NCBI RefSeq assembly: GCF_024753255.1
Contig: NZ_JANUHA010000025.1
Coordinates: 1 to 57,681 of the forward strand
Source of the DNA: Massilia agri
GTDB taxonomy: Bacteria > Pseudomonadota > Gammaproteobacteria > Burkholderiales > Burkholderiaceae_D
Direction of reading: 5' to 3'
DNA length: 57,681 bases
Shown here: positions 17,262 through 25,166 of the stretch, in pieces
Numbering within the stretch: the first letter of the stretch is position 1
Layout of the letters: each line of letters starts with the position of its first letter
The notes under the pieces: model-generated
Seen by the model: the letters and a program-made list of their open reading frames with translations, nothing else
What the model was told of the DNA's origin: nothing
The model's database searches: none
Program-made: the position numbers and the translations under genes

Positions 17262-19508
17262 ATGACACAGGCCTCCACCGACCTCCTCGACCTGACCCAT
17301 TGTGCGAACGAGCCGATCCGCACGCCGGGCAGCATCCAGCCGCACGGCTTCATGCTGACCCTGTCCGTGGCCCCAGGCGACGGCCTGGTGGTACGGCAGG
17401 CAAGCGCCAACCTCGAACGCTGGACCGGCATGCCGGCCAGGGAAGCGATCGGCCTGCCGCTTGCGCGCGTCATCGGCGAGGCGGCCATGGCGCGCCTGGC
17501 GCCGGAACTCGACGGCGAGTCCCAGGCCTCGCGCCCGGCCTACATCGGCACCATCACGCTGGGCAACGGCGCCCATTTCGACGTGCTGGCGCATGCCTGG
17601 GACGGCCTGGTGATCCTCGAGTGCGAGGGCGTGAACCGTCCCGGCGCGGCCGACTTCCGCCACCTGTATCCGCTGATCGGCGACTTCCTGCTGAAGGTGA
17701 ACGGCTCGGCCTCGATCACCGCCCTGTCCGATCTGGCCGCGCGCCACGTGCGCGCCGTCACCGGCTACGGCCGCGTGCTGGTCTACCAGTTCGACACGGA
17801 CGGCCACGGCAGGGTGCTGGCCGAGGCGAAGGAAGACGGCTACGAGTCCTACCTGGGCCAGCACTTCCCCGCCAGCGACATCCCGGCCCAGGCCCGCGCC
17901 CTGTACGCGCTGTCGCCGATCCGGCTGATCCAGGACGCCAACTACACGCCCGCCCCCTTGCTGCCCGAGCTGAACCCGGTCACCGGGCAGCGCAACGACC
18001 TGTCCTTCGCGGCCCTGCGCAGCGTCTCGCCGGTGCACCTGCAGTACATGCGCAATATGGGCACGCTGGCCTCGATGTCGGTCTCGCTGATCGTCAAGGG
18101 CAAGCTGTGGGGCCTGATCTCCTGCCACAACGCCGAGCCCTGCCCGGTGCCGGTCGAGAAGCGCACCGCCTGCGAGCAGCTGGGCCAGATCCTTGCCCTG
18201 TGCATCGAGTCGCGCGAGGATGCCGCCGAGCTGCAGTTCCGGCTGGAAGTGCGCCGCATCATGGTCGAGATGCTCGGCCACCTGACCAAGGGCGCCGATT
18301 TCATCGAAAACATGAGCGGCGTCTTCCCCGAGCTGCTGCGCTTCGGACGCGCCGGCGGGGTCGCCATCGTGGTCGACGAGCGCGTGCTTACCTATGGCGA
18401 CACGCCCGACGAACCGGCCATCCGCGGCCTGGTCGACTGGCTCGCCCTGCAGGGGCACTCGGACGTGTTCCACACCGACCACCTGAAAGCGCTCTACCCG
18501 GCTGGCATCGACATGGTGCGCAACGCCAGCGGCCTGCTGGCCCTGCCGATCTCGCGCATCCACAAGCACTACCTGCTGTGGTTCCGTCCCGAGGTGGTGC
18601 AGACCATCGAGTGGGCCGGCAACCCGAACGGCAAGCAGGCGGCGCAGGGCGACCCGACCCAGCTCACGCCGCGCCTCTCCTTCGACGCCTGGCGCGAAAC
18701 CATCCACGGCCGCAGCCTGCCCTGGCACGTGGCCGAGATCGAACTCACCATCGAGTTCCGCACCGCCCTGCTCGGGATCGCCCTGGAGCGCGCCGAGCAG
18801 ATGGCGGAACTGGCCGAGGAACTGGGCCGCGCCAACAAGGAACTCGAAGCGTTTTCCTATTCGGTCTCGCACGACCTGCGCGCGCCCCTGCGCCACATCG
18901 TGGGATTCTCCGACCTCCTGATCGAATCGGCCGGTGCGGAAGACCCGGAGCGGCGCCAGCGCTTCCTCAAGAACATCAAGGAATCGGCCCGCCTGGCCGG
19001 CAAGCTGGTCGACGACCTGCTGTCCTTCTCGCAGATGGGCCGCGCCGCGCTGCGCCCGACCAAGGTCGACATGAACGACCTGGTCGCGGCCTGCATCGAC
19101 AAGCTCGGCCTGGAGATCGGCCAGCGCAACGTCGACTGGCACATCGAGCCCCTGCCCGCCATCTGGGCCGACCCGACCTTCGTGCACCTGGCGGTATTCA
19201 ACCTGCTGGCGAACGCGGTGAAGTTCACCGGCCAGCGCGACCCGGCCGTCATCACGATCACCTCGGAAGAGATAGGCGACGAGCTCGTGTTCCACATCGC
19301 CGACAACGGCGCCGGTTTCAATATGGAGTACGTCCACAAGCTGTTCGGCGTGTTCCAGCGCCTGCACCGCATGGAAGATTTCCAGGGCACCGGCATCGGC
19401 CTGGCCAACGTGCGCCGCATCGTCGAGCGCCACAATGGCCGCGTCTGGGCCACGTCCGTCCAGGGAGAAGGCGCCACCTTCTCCTTCAGCATTCCGAAAC
19501 ACCCCTAA
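17262..19508 (+). CDS. bphP: bacteriophytochrome sensor histidine kinase
   Basis: This 748-residue red/far-red photoreceptor kinase binds biliverdin. Cys14 in THCANEPIRTPGSIQPHGFM is the N-terminal chromophore-attaching cysteine of BphPs. The order is PAS (about 10-115), GAF (about 130-310, with YLGQHFPASDIP around the chromophore), PHY (about 320-500), HisKA (SVSHDLRAPLRHIVGF, His537) and HATPase ending at the C-terminus. There is no receiver domain; the response regulator 12 bases downstream is the likely partner. No heme oxygenase (bphO) gene, which would supply biliverdin, lies in the window. Confidence 0.94.
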   Translation: MTQASTDLLDLTHCANEPIRTPGSIQPHGFMLTLSVAPGDGLVVRQASANLERWTGMPAREAIGLPLARVIGEAAMARLAPELDGESQASRPAYIGTITLGNGAHFDVLAHAWDGLVILECEGVNRPGAADFRHLYPLIGDFLLKVNGSASITALSDLAARHVRAVTGYGRVLVYQFDTDGHGRVLAEAKEDGYESYLGQHFPASDIPAQARALYALSPIRLIQDANYTPAPLLPELNPVTGQRNDLSFAALRSVSPVHLQYMRNMGTLASMSVSLIVKGKLWGLISCHNAEPCPVPVEKRTACEQLGQILALCIESREDAAELQFRLEVRRIMVEMLGHLTKGADFIENMSGVFPELLRFGRAGGVAIVVDERVLTYGDTPDEPAIRGLVDWLALQGHSDVFHTDHLKALYPAGIDMVRNASGLLALPISRIHKHYLLWFRPEVVQTIEWAGNPNGKQAAQGDPTQLTPRLSFDAWRETIHGRSLPWHVAEIELTIEFRTALLGIALERAEQMAELAEELGRANKELEAFSYSVSHDLRAPLRHIVGFSDLLIESAGAEDPERRQRFLKNIKESARLAGKLVDDLLSFSQMGRAALRPTKVDMNDLVAACIDKLGLEIGQRNVDWHIEPLPAIWADPTFVHLAVFNLLANAVKFTGQRDPAVITITSEEIGDELVFHIADNGAGFNMEYVHKLFGVFQRLHRMEDFQGTGIGLANVRRIVERHNGRVWATSVQGEGATFSFSIPKHP

Positions 19509-19520
19509 TTGAGGCATACG

Positions 19521-19976
19521 ATGCTCAAGCCCATCCTGCTCGTCGAAGACAATCCACACGATCTCGAGCTGACACTCATCGCCCTGTCGAAAAGCCAGCT
19601 TGCCAACGAAGTCGTGATCGCACGCGATGGCGCAGAAGCACTCGACTACTTGCACCGCCGCGGCGAATACAAGGACCGCACTGTCGGCAACCCGGCGGTC
19701 GTATTGCTCGACCTGAAGCTGCCCAAGGTGGACGGATTGGAAGTCCTGCGAGAAATCCGTCATTCCGAGAGTCTCAAGAGCATGCCGGTTTGCATGCTGA
19801 CTTCGTCGAAAGAAGAACAGGACGTGGTGCGCAGCTATGAGCTGGGCGTGAATGCCTATGTGGTCAAGCCGGTCGACTTCACGGAATTCCTGCGCGCAAT
19901 CGCCGACCTCGGCGTCTTCTGGGCGGTCCTGAACGAACCGCCGCCCGGCTCGCGCCGTTACGTCAAGCCGAAGTGA
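19521..19976 (+). CDS. single-domain response regulator (Rcp1-like), partner of BphP
   Basis: This 151-residue stand-alone receiver opens with LLVEDNPHDLELTLIAL. The phospho-acceptor is Asp64 (VVLLDLKLPKVDG), the Thr/Ser switch lies in MLTSSK, and the conserved Lys is in VVKPVDF. There is no output domain. The length and the C-terminal extension match Rcp1-type regulators encoded next to phytochromes. The start is ATG 19521 with GAGG upstream, rather than TTG 19509. It is probably cotranscribed with bphP. It overlaps the convergent kinase gene by 19 bases at their 3' ends. Confidence 0.92.
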   Translation: MLKPILLVEDNPHDLELTLIALSKSQLANEVVIARDGAEALDYLHRRGEYKDRTVGNPAVVLLDLKLPKVDGLEVLREIRHSESLKSMPVCMLTSSKEEQDVVRSYELGVNAYVVKPVDFTEFLRAIADLGVFWAVLNEPPPGSRRYVKPK

Positions 19977-21604
19977 GTCCGGCCTGATTGCAGGCCGGCG
20001 CCGGCGCCGGGATGGCGCTCGCCGCGGCGCAGCAGGTGGCGAATACGCGCGGCCAGCGCTTCCGGGTGATAGGGCTTCTGCAGCAGGTGCAGCGAGGCGT
20101 CCAGCGTCCCTTCGTGCACCAGTACGCCTTCCGCATAGCCTGATGTGTAGAGGATCTGCGTCCCCGGCAGCCGTTCGGCGACGATTTCTCCCAGCTGCAG
20201 GCTGCTGACCGGCCCCGGCATGATCACGTCGGTGAACACCAGGTCGATGTGGCGGCCGCTCTCGATGATCTCCAGCGCCTGCGCGGCGTGCTCCGCTTCG
20301 ATCACGTCGTACCCCAGCGCAGACAGGATGCCGGCGGTCGATTCGCGCACGTCCTTCTCGTCCTCGACCACCAGGATGGTTTCCAGGCCGCCGGTGAGCT
20401 GGACGCTGTGCACCGTTTCGACCCGGGACGGCGTCGCATCGCTGCGCGGCAGGTAGATGCGCACGCTGGTGCCGCGCCCGACTTCGCTCGTCAGGACGAT
20501 CTCGCCGCCGGACTGCTTCACGAAACCATAGGCCATCGACAGGCCGAGGCCCGTGCCCTGGCCCACCGGCTTGGTGGTGAAGAAGGGTTCGAAGGCGCGC
20601 TGCAGGATTTCCTTCGGCATGCCCTTGCCGGTATCGGCCACTTCGAGCATCACGTATTCGCCCGGCGGCACGTCAGGCGGCAAGTCGGGACCGGCGTTCA
20701 TGGCGCGGATGGTCAGGGTGCCGCTGCCGGCCATGGCGTCGCGCGCATTGATGGCCAGGTTCAGCAGCACGTTGTTGAGCTGGTTCGGGTCGACCATGAT
20801 GCTGCCCAGATCGGGGTCGATCTCGGTGACCACGCGCGCGCTGGGGCCCAGCACGCGGCGCATCATGTCGTCCATGTCGCGCAGCAGGTGGCCGGGATCG
20901 ACCACCACCGACTGCAGGGGCTGGCGCCGCGCGAACGCCAGCAGGTGGGCGGCCAGCTTGGCGCCGCGCTCGACGCCGGTGAGCGCCATCTCGACCCGGG
21001 CTTTCGCGTTATCGTTCAGGTTGCCGACCAGTTTCAGCAGTTGGAGGTTGCCGCCGATGATCTGCAGGACGTTGTTGAAATCGTGGGCGACGCCGCCGGT
21101 GAGCTGGCCGATCGCCTCCATCTTCTGGGCCTGGTGCAGGGCCGACTGGCTGGCCGCGAGCTGCTCCTGACTCACGCGCAGCGAAGCGAAGGCAGCGTCG
21201 CGCTGGCGCCGCGCATTGCAGGCGCCGCTGTGGTAGCGCACGCGCGCCACCAGCTCGCGCGGGTCGGGCCACTTGACCAGGTAGTCGTTGGCGCCGACGG
21301 CGAAGGCGCGCGCCTTGATCTCCGGGTCGTCTTCGGACGAGAGGACGATGACGGGGATGTCTTCGGTATCGGGATGGGCGCGCAGGCGGGTGGTGACTTC
21401 GAAGCCGTCCAGGTCGGGCATGCGCAGGTCGACCAGCACCACCGTCGCGCGCACTTCGCGCGCCACCTGGACCGCCCGCGCCGGGCTCGATTCATAGCAC
21501 AGGTTGTGACCGACGCAGCCTGTCAGTCCATGCGCGATGATGTCCTGCGAAAAAGGCTCGTCGTCGATGAGGAGAACGGAGCAGTCTGGGCGATCGTCAA
21601 TCAT
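19958..21604 (-). CDS. receiver-HisKA-HATPase-receiver hybrid kinase
   Basis: This soluble protein has about 548 residues. Its N-terminal receiver (LLIDDEPFSQD; VVLVDLRMPDLDG) takes the place of a sensor domain. HisKA (VAHDFNNVLQII, His174), HATPase (NLAINARDAM, GTGLGLSMAYGF) and a second receiver (LVVEDEKDVRES; FTDVIMPG) follow. It closely resembles the kinase at 15171-17075 in its kinase core, so the two may be paralogues. A TTG 36 bases upstream would extend it by 12 residues; ATG 21604 is preferred. With phosphotransfer sites at both ends it could relay signals from the BphP regulator, an inference from proximity. Confidence 0.88.
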   Translation of the reverse strand: MIDDRPDCSVLLIDDEPFSQDIIAHGLTGCVGHNLCYESSPARAVQVAREVRATVVLVDLRMPDLDGFEVTTRLRAHPDTEDIPVIVLSSEDDPEIKARAFAVGANDYLVKWPDPRELVARVRYHSGACNARRQRDAAFASLRVSQEQLAASQSALHQAQKMEAIGQLTGGVAHDFNNVLQIIGGNLQLLKLVGNLNDNAKARVEMALTGVERGAKLAAHLLAFARRQPLQSVVVDPGHLLRDMDDMMRRVLGPSARVVTEIDPDLGSIMVDPNQLNNVLLNLAINARDAMAGSGTLTIRAMNAGPDLPPDVPPGEYVMLEVADTGKGMPKEILQRAFEPFFTTKPVGQGTGLGLSMAYGFVKQSGGEIVLTSEVGRGTSVRIYLPRSDATPSRVETVHSVQLTGGLETILVVEDEKDVRESTAGILSALGYDVIEAEHAAQALEIIESGRHIDLVFTDVIMPGPVSSLQLGEIVAERLPGTQILYTSGYAEGVLVHEGTLDASLHLLQKPYHPEALAARIRHLLRRGERHPGAGAGLQSGRTHFGLT

Positions 21605-21759
21605 TGCGGCAAGGGATCCTGAGACGTCACGATCTTGCAATTAGGTAAGCATTGATTCTACTACAATGTGCGGTTTTTAACACAATTGACGATCTCATCC
21701 CGTGCGCATGTATTGACGTGCTCCTTGCAAGATCGCGTATCCGCCGCCATCTTGGCCGC

Positions 21760-22095
21760 ATGTCCAAGCGCCAGCGCCTCCCCGACCATCCGCCCGCCGA
21801 CCCGGTGTCCGAATCGCCCTGCCCCCTGTGCGGCCGGGCGCTGGGCACGACCAACATCGACCGCCACCACCTGATTCCGAAGACCTTCAAGGGCAAGGAG
21901 CAGTTCCCGATCCACAAGATCTGCCACCGCAAGATCCACTCGGCCTTCACCGAACGCGAGCTGCTGCAGACCTATCACACCTGGGAAGCGCTGCGCGCCC
22001 ACGAGGACATCCGCAATTTCATCGACTGGGTGGCGAAGAAGCCGCCCGGCTTCTACACCCGCACCTACACGGCCAACAAGAAAAAATCCCGCTAG
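21760..22095 (+). CDS. small HNH-type protein
   Basis: This 111-residue protein contains CPLCGRAL, then DRHHLIPKTF and KICHRKIHSAF. This is the Cys-plus-HH-N/H arrangement of HNH nuclease-like domains, with the paired Cys binding zinc. ATG 21760 is the best start; the frame is open upstream, but the residues there look non-coding. The C-terminus is basic (NKKKSR). It sits 42 bases before the BigR-like repressor gene but outside its palindromic operator, so it is probably a separate unit. Nuclease activity is inferred from the motif only. Confidence 0.75.
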   Translation: MSKRQRLPDHPPADPVSESPCPLCGRALGTTNIDRHHLIPKTFKGKEQFPIHKICHRKIHSAFTERELLQTYHTWEALRAHEDIRNFIDWVAKKPPGFYTRTYTANKKKSR

Positions 22096-22126
22096 CTTTC
22101 CCACCGCGGGCAACGGAAGGCGATAC

Positions 22127-22146
22127 AATATACAATAATGTATATT
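22127..22146. promoter_or_regulatory. palindromic operator of the ArsR/BigR-like repressor
   Basis: AATATAC-N6-GTATATT is a perfect 7-bp inverted repeat in AT-rich DNA directly at the start of the repressor gene. It overlaps the ATG at 22138 and a TACAAT -10-like hexamer, as expected for an autoregulated operon. Location and symmetry support the call; no binding data are available. Confidence 0.7.
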
Positions 22147-22512
22147 GATGAATTCGCCTACACCACCATGCCTGCTCCCGATAGCGACCTGACCGGCCTG
22201 CACGCCGCCGCCGGCGCCGCCACCTCCCTGCTGAAATCGCTCGCCAACCGCGACCGCCTGCTCCTGCTGTGCCAGATGACGCAGGGCGAGTTCTCGGTCG
22301 GCAGCCTCGAAACCCTGACCGGCATCCGCCAGCCCACCCTGTCGCAACAGCTGACTGTGCTGCGCGAGGAGGGCCTGGTCGCCACCCGCCGCGAAGGCAA
22401 GCAGGTGTTCTACCGGATCGCCAGCCAGGAAGCGCTGGCGGTGCTGCAGCTGCTCTACACCCTGTACTGCCCGCGCGAGGTGGACGCCAGGGAGGCCGGC
22501 CATGCAGCTTGA
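22138..22512 (+). CDS. ArsR-family repressor, BigR/SqrR-like
   Basis: This 124-residue winged-helix repressor has the recognition helix in RQPTLSQQLTVLREEGLV and a beta-wing at TRREGKQVFYRI. It has exactly two cysteines, Cys45 (LLLLCQM) and Cys111 (LYCPRE). That is the spacing used by BigR/SqrR sensors, where persulfide links them and releases DNA. It lacks the metal-binding CxC of arsenic sensors. The ATG 22138 is inside the operator; Met11 (22168) is an alternative start that keeps the whole domain. It overlaps the next gene by 11 bases. Sulfide sensing is inferred from the cysteines and the transporter context. Confidence 0.85.
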   Translation: MYIDEFAYTTMPAPDSDLTGLHAAAGAATSLLKSLANRDRLLLLCQMTQGEFSVGSLETLTGIRQPTLSQQLTVLREEGLVATRREGKQVFYRIASQEALAVLQLLYTLYCPREVDAREAGHAA

Positions 22513-22933
22513 CTGGGCCAACTTCACGCCCTGGACCTCGCTCGCCGGCGGCCTCCTGATCGGCGCCGGCATCGCCCTGTTCGCCCTCCTCAATGGCCGC
22601 ATCGCGGGCATCAGCGGCATCGTCGGCGGCCTGCTGCGCCCGAGCAAAGGCGAAACGGCATGGCGCATCGTCTTCCTGGCCGGCCTGGTCGGCGCGCCGC
22701 TCGTCTGGCGCCTGTTCGCCACCCTGCCCGAGGCGCGCGTCGATGCCGGCTACCCGCTGCTGGTGCTGGCCGGCCTGCTGGTCGGCGTCGGCACCCGCTA
22801 CGGCTCCGGCTGCACCAGCGGCCACGGCATCTGCGGGCTGTCGCGCCGTTCACCGCGCTCGATCATGGCCACCGCCGCCTTCATGGCGACGGGTTTCATC
22901 ACCGTCTGGCTCCTGCGCCACGCTTTCTCATGA
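22502..22933 (+). CDS. YeeE/YedE-family half-transporter (N-type)
   Basis: This 143-residue membrane protein has about four helices. The signature GSGCTSGHGICGLSRRS contains the two cysteines that handle thiosulfate or other reduced sulfur species in YeeE-type channels. It corresponds to half of YeeE; the other half is the next gene. The start overlaps the repressor gene by 11 bases, and its end overlaps the next gene as ATGA, so the pair is made in step. It likely imports or moves sulfur compounds under control of the upstream repressor. Confidence 0.88.
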   Translation: MQLDWANFTPWTSLAGGLLIGAGIALFALLNGRIAGISGIVGGLLRPSKGETAWRIVFLAGLVGAPLVWRLFATLPEARVDAGYPLLVLAGLLVGVGTRYGSGCTSGHGICGLSRRSPRSIMATAAFMATGFITVWLLRHAFS

Positions 22934-23355
22934 CACTTCTCTACGCCCTCCTCGCCGGCTTCGTCTTCGGCATCGGCCTGCTCCTGTCGGGACTGGCGAA
23001 TCCGCACAAGGTGCTGGCCTTCCTCGACCTCGCCGGCAACTGGGACCCTTCGCTGCTGTTCGTGATGGGCGGCGCCCTGCTGGTTGCGGCGCCGGCCTTC
23101 GCACTCGCATCAAGGCGTGGCCGCGCGCTCGACGGCGGGCCGCTGCACCTGCCGGCCAGGGGCAAGGTCGACCGCCGCCTCGTGCTCGGCAGCCTGGTAT
23201 TCGGCGCCGGCTGGGGCCTGGCCGGCTACTGCCCCGGCCCCGCCCTCGTCTCGCTGAGCTGGGGTGGACTCAAGCCCCTGCTGTTCGTGGCGGCGATGGT
23301 CGGCGGCATGGCCCTGTTCGAATTCATCGAGCGCCGCCGCCAGCCGAGCCCTTGA
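22930..23355 (+). CDS. YeeE/YedE-family half-transporter (C-type)
   Basis: This 141-residue membrane protein has about four helices. It starts MTLLYALLAGFVFGIGLLLSG and carries the second conserved segment GAGWGLAGYCPGPALV with the reactive Cys. Together with the preceding gene it completes a split YeeE/YedE unit (PmpA/PmpB-like pairing). The ATGA overlap supports translational coupling. A frame open upstream of 22930 is antisense-like composition and was not used. Confidence 0.88.
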   Translation: MTLLYALLAGFVFGIGLLLSGLANPHKVLAFLDLAGNWDPSLLFVMGGALLVAAPAFALASRRGRALDGGPLHLPARGKVDRRLVLGSLVFGAGWGLAGYCPGPALVSLSWGGLKPLLFVAAMVGGMALFEFIERRRQPSP

Positions 23356-23406
23356 CAAGCCCGGCGCGCCGGGCTCTCATCATGGCACCTCAACCAAAGG
23401 CTTGCC

Positions 23407-24927
23407 ATGCACTTTCACGACTACCTGCACCACGACGCCACCTCGCTCGCCGACCTCGTCGCCCGCGGCGAGGTCAGCCCGCACGAATTGCTCGACACGG
23501 CGCTGGCGCGCCAGGCGCAGGTGCACGGCCAGGTGAATGCCGTGGTGCGGCTGATGGAAGAGCAGGCGCGCCGCCAGTTGCAAAGGCTATTACCCGGCCC
23601 CTTCGCGGGCGTGCCCTTCCTGCTGAAAGACACCCTGCAGGACTACGCCGGCCTGCCCACCACCAACGCCAGCCGCGCGATGCGCAAGCACGTGCCGACC
23701 GAGCATGCCAGCGTGGTGCGTCGCTATCTCGACGCCGGCCTCGTCGTCTTCGGCAAGACCAACCTGCCGGAGTTCGCGCTCAAGGGCGTGACCGATCCCG
23801 AACTCTTCGGCCGCACCAACAATCCCTGGAACCTCGCGCACACGCCGGGCGGCTCGAGCGGCGGCGCGGCGGCGGCCGTGGCGGCGGGCATCGTGCCGAT
23901 GGCGGCCGGGAACGACGGCGGCGGCTCGATCCGCATTCCCGCCGCCTGCTGCGGCTTGTTCGGCCTGCGGCCTTCGCGCGGGCGGGTATCAAGCGGGCCG
24001 GATGTCGGCGAAGTCTGGTTCGGGGCCTCGAGCGAAGGCGTGCTCTCGCGCAGCGTGCGCGATTCGGCGCTGGCGCTCGACGTGCTGCAGGGCGCCGAGC
24101 CGGGCGATCCCTTCGTCATCGCGCCGCCCGCGGCGCCCTACGCGGAGCTGGTGCGGCGCGATCCCGGCCGGCTGCGCATCGGTTTTACGAGCGCCTCGCC
24201 GATCGGCACCGAGGTGCATCCGGAAGCGGTGGCGGCGGTCAAGCACGCGGCCGAACTGCTGCGCAAGCTGGGACACGAGGTCGAAGAGTCAGCGCCCGAG
24301 ATCGACGGCGCGCTGCTTGCCACCGCCTACCTGCACGTCTACTTCGGCCAGGTGCCGTCCCTGGTCGCGCGCATGAAGGCGGCAGGCGCCAGCGGTGGCG
24401 AACCGGAACTGATGACGCGGCTCCTGATGACGCTCGGCAGCGCGCTCAAGGCGCCGGCGCTCACCACCCAGCTGGCGCAGTGGAACACCTTCGCGCGGGC
24501 GCTGGGCCGCTTCCACCAGCGCTACGACATGCTGCTCACGCCGACGCTGGCGCATCCGCCGGTGCGGCATGGGACCGGTGATCTGCCGGCGGGCCAGCAG
24601 GCGCTGCTTGGTTTCCTGCAGCGCACCGGCATGCTCGGCCTGCTGGCGCGGCTCGGGCTGCTCGACAGCACGGTCGAGCAGATCGCGCGCGACAACCTGC
24701 GCCATGTGCCGTTCACGCAGTTGTCGAATTTGACGGGAACGCCGTCGATGTCGGTGCCCCTCTACTGGACGCAGGATGGGCTGCCGCTGGGCGTGCAGTT
24801 CGTGGCGAAGTTCGGGGCGGAAGACAGGCTGCTGCAGCTGGCGCGGCAGCTGGAGGAGGCGCAGCCGTGGTTCGACCGGCTGCCGGCGATGACGCGGGAA
24901 TCAGCCGTCGTCGCGGCAGCGGCGTAA
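23407..24927 (+). CDS. amidase-signature family hydrolase
   Basis: This 506-residue enzyme of the amidase-signature family hydrolyses C-N bonds through a Ser-cisSer-Lys triad. Lys is in PFLLKDTL, the cis-Ser in GGSSGGAAAAVAAG and the nucleophile in GNDGGGSIRIPAACCGLFGL. The length and the full core indicate an intact enzyme. There is no signal peptide. It lacks the GatA-specific context (no gatB/gatC nearby), so it is likely a catabolic amidase or aryl-amidase-like enzyme. The substrate is unknown. It begins 51 bases after the YeeE pair and may be read from the same transcript. Confidence 0.88.
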   Translation: MHFHDYLHHDATSLADLVARGEVSPHELLDTALARQAQVHGQVNAVVRLMEEQARRQLQRLLPGPFAGVPFLLKDTLQDYAGLPTTNASRAMRKHVPTEHASVVRRYLDAGLVVFGKTNLPEFALKGVTDPELFGRTNNPWNLAHTPGGSSGGAAAAVAAGIVPMAAGNDGGGSIRIPAACCGLFGLRPSRGRVSSGPDVGEVWFGASSEGVLSRSVRDSALALDVLQGAEPGDPFVIAPPAAPYAELVRRDPGRLRIGFTSASPIGTEVHPEAVAAVKHAAELLRKLGHEVEESAPEIDGALLATAYLHVYFGQVPSLVARMKAAGASGGEPELMTRLLMTLGSALKAPALTTQLAQWNTFARALGRFHQRYDMLLTPTLAHPPVRHGTGDLPAGQQALLGFLQRTGMLGLLARLGLLDSTVEQIARDNLRHVPFTQLSNLTGTPSMSVPLYWTQDGLPLGVQFVAKFGAEDRLLQLARQLEEAQPWFDRLPAMTRESAVVAAAA

Positions 24928-24957
24928 AACAAAAAGGGCCGCGTTCTCACGCGGCCC
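24927..24957 (-). terminator. intrinsic terminator of tRNA-Asn copy 1
   Basis: GGGCCGCG-loop-CGCGGCCC (24936-24957) is followed on the minus strand by TTTTTGTTTT. It sits nine bases past the tRNA 3' end. Confidence 0.85.
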
Positions 24958-24966
24958 TTCGTATTC

Positions 24967-25042
24967 TGGCTCCCCGACCTGGACTCGAACCAGGGACCTG
25001 CGGATTAACAGTCCGTCGCTCTACCGACTGAGCTATCAGGGA
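24967..25042 (-). tRNA. tRNA-Asn(GTT), copy 1
   Basis: This 76-nt cloverleaf has acceptor strand TCCCTGA pairing with TCGGGGA (one G-T wobble), anticodon loop CTGTTAA (GTT), the TTCGAGT T-loop and an encoded CCA end. It is identical to the copies at 29804 and 30829. Confidence 0.97.
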
Positions 25043-25053
25043 AAGGAGGCCGC

Positions 25054-25082
25054 ATTATAGCGGCCGATTCCGGATTTGACCA
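25054..25082 (-). promoter_or_regulatory. promoter of tRNA-Asn copy 1
   Basis: On the minus strand TGGTCA (25077-25082), a 17-base spacer and a perfect TATAAT (25054-25059) place the start site a few bases upstream of the tRNA. Confidence 0.75.
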
Positions 25083-25166
25083 GTGCTTCGCATAAACAGC
25101 CGCCCGCCAGCGCCATCGATGACGCTTTGCTATAGTTCGCACCTCCTCCAATCACCTGTAATTCCC

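Noticed and set aside
17250..19763. Very long open frame antisense to bphP
   Set aside because: GC-rich codon bias keeps the opposite strand open; it lacks domain signatures and a ribosome site, while the plus-strand BphP is unmistakable.
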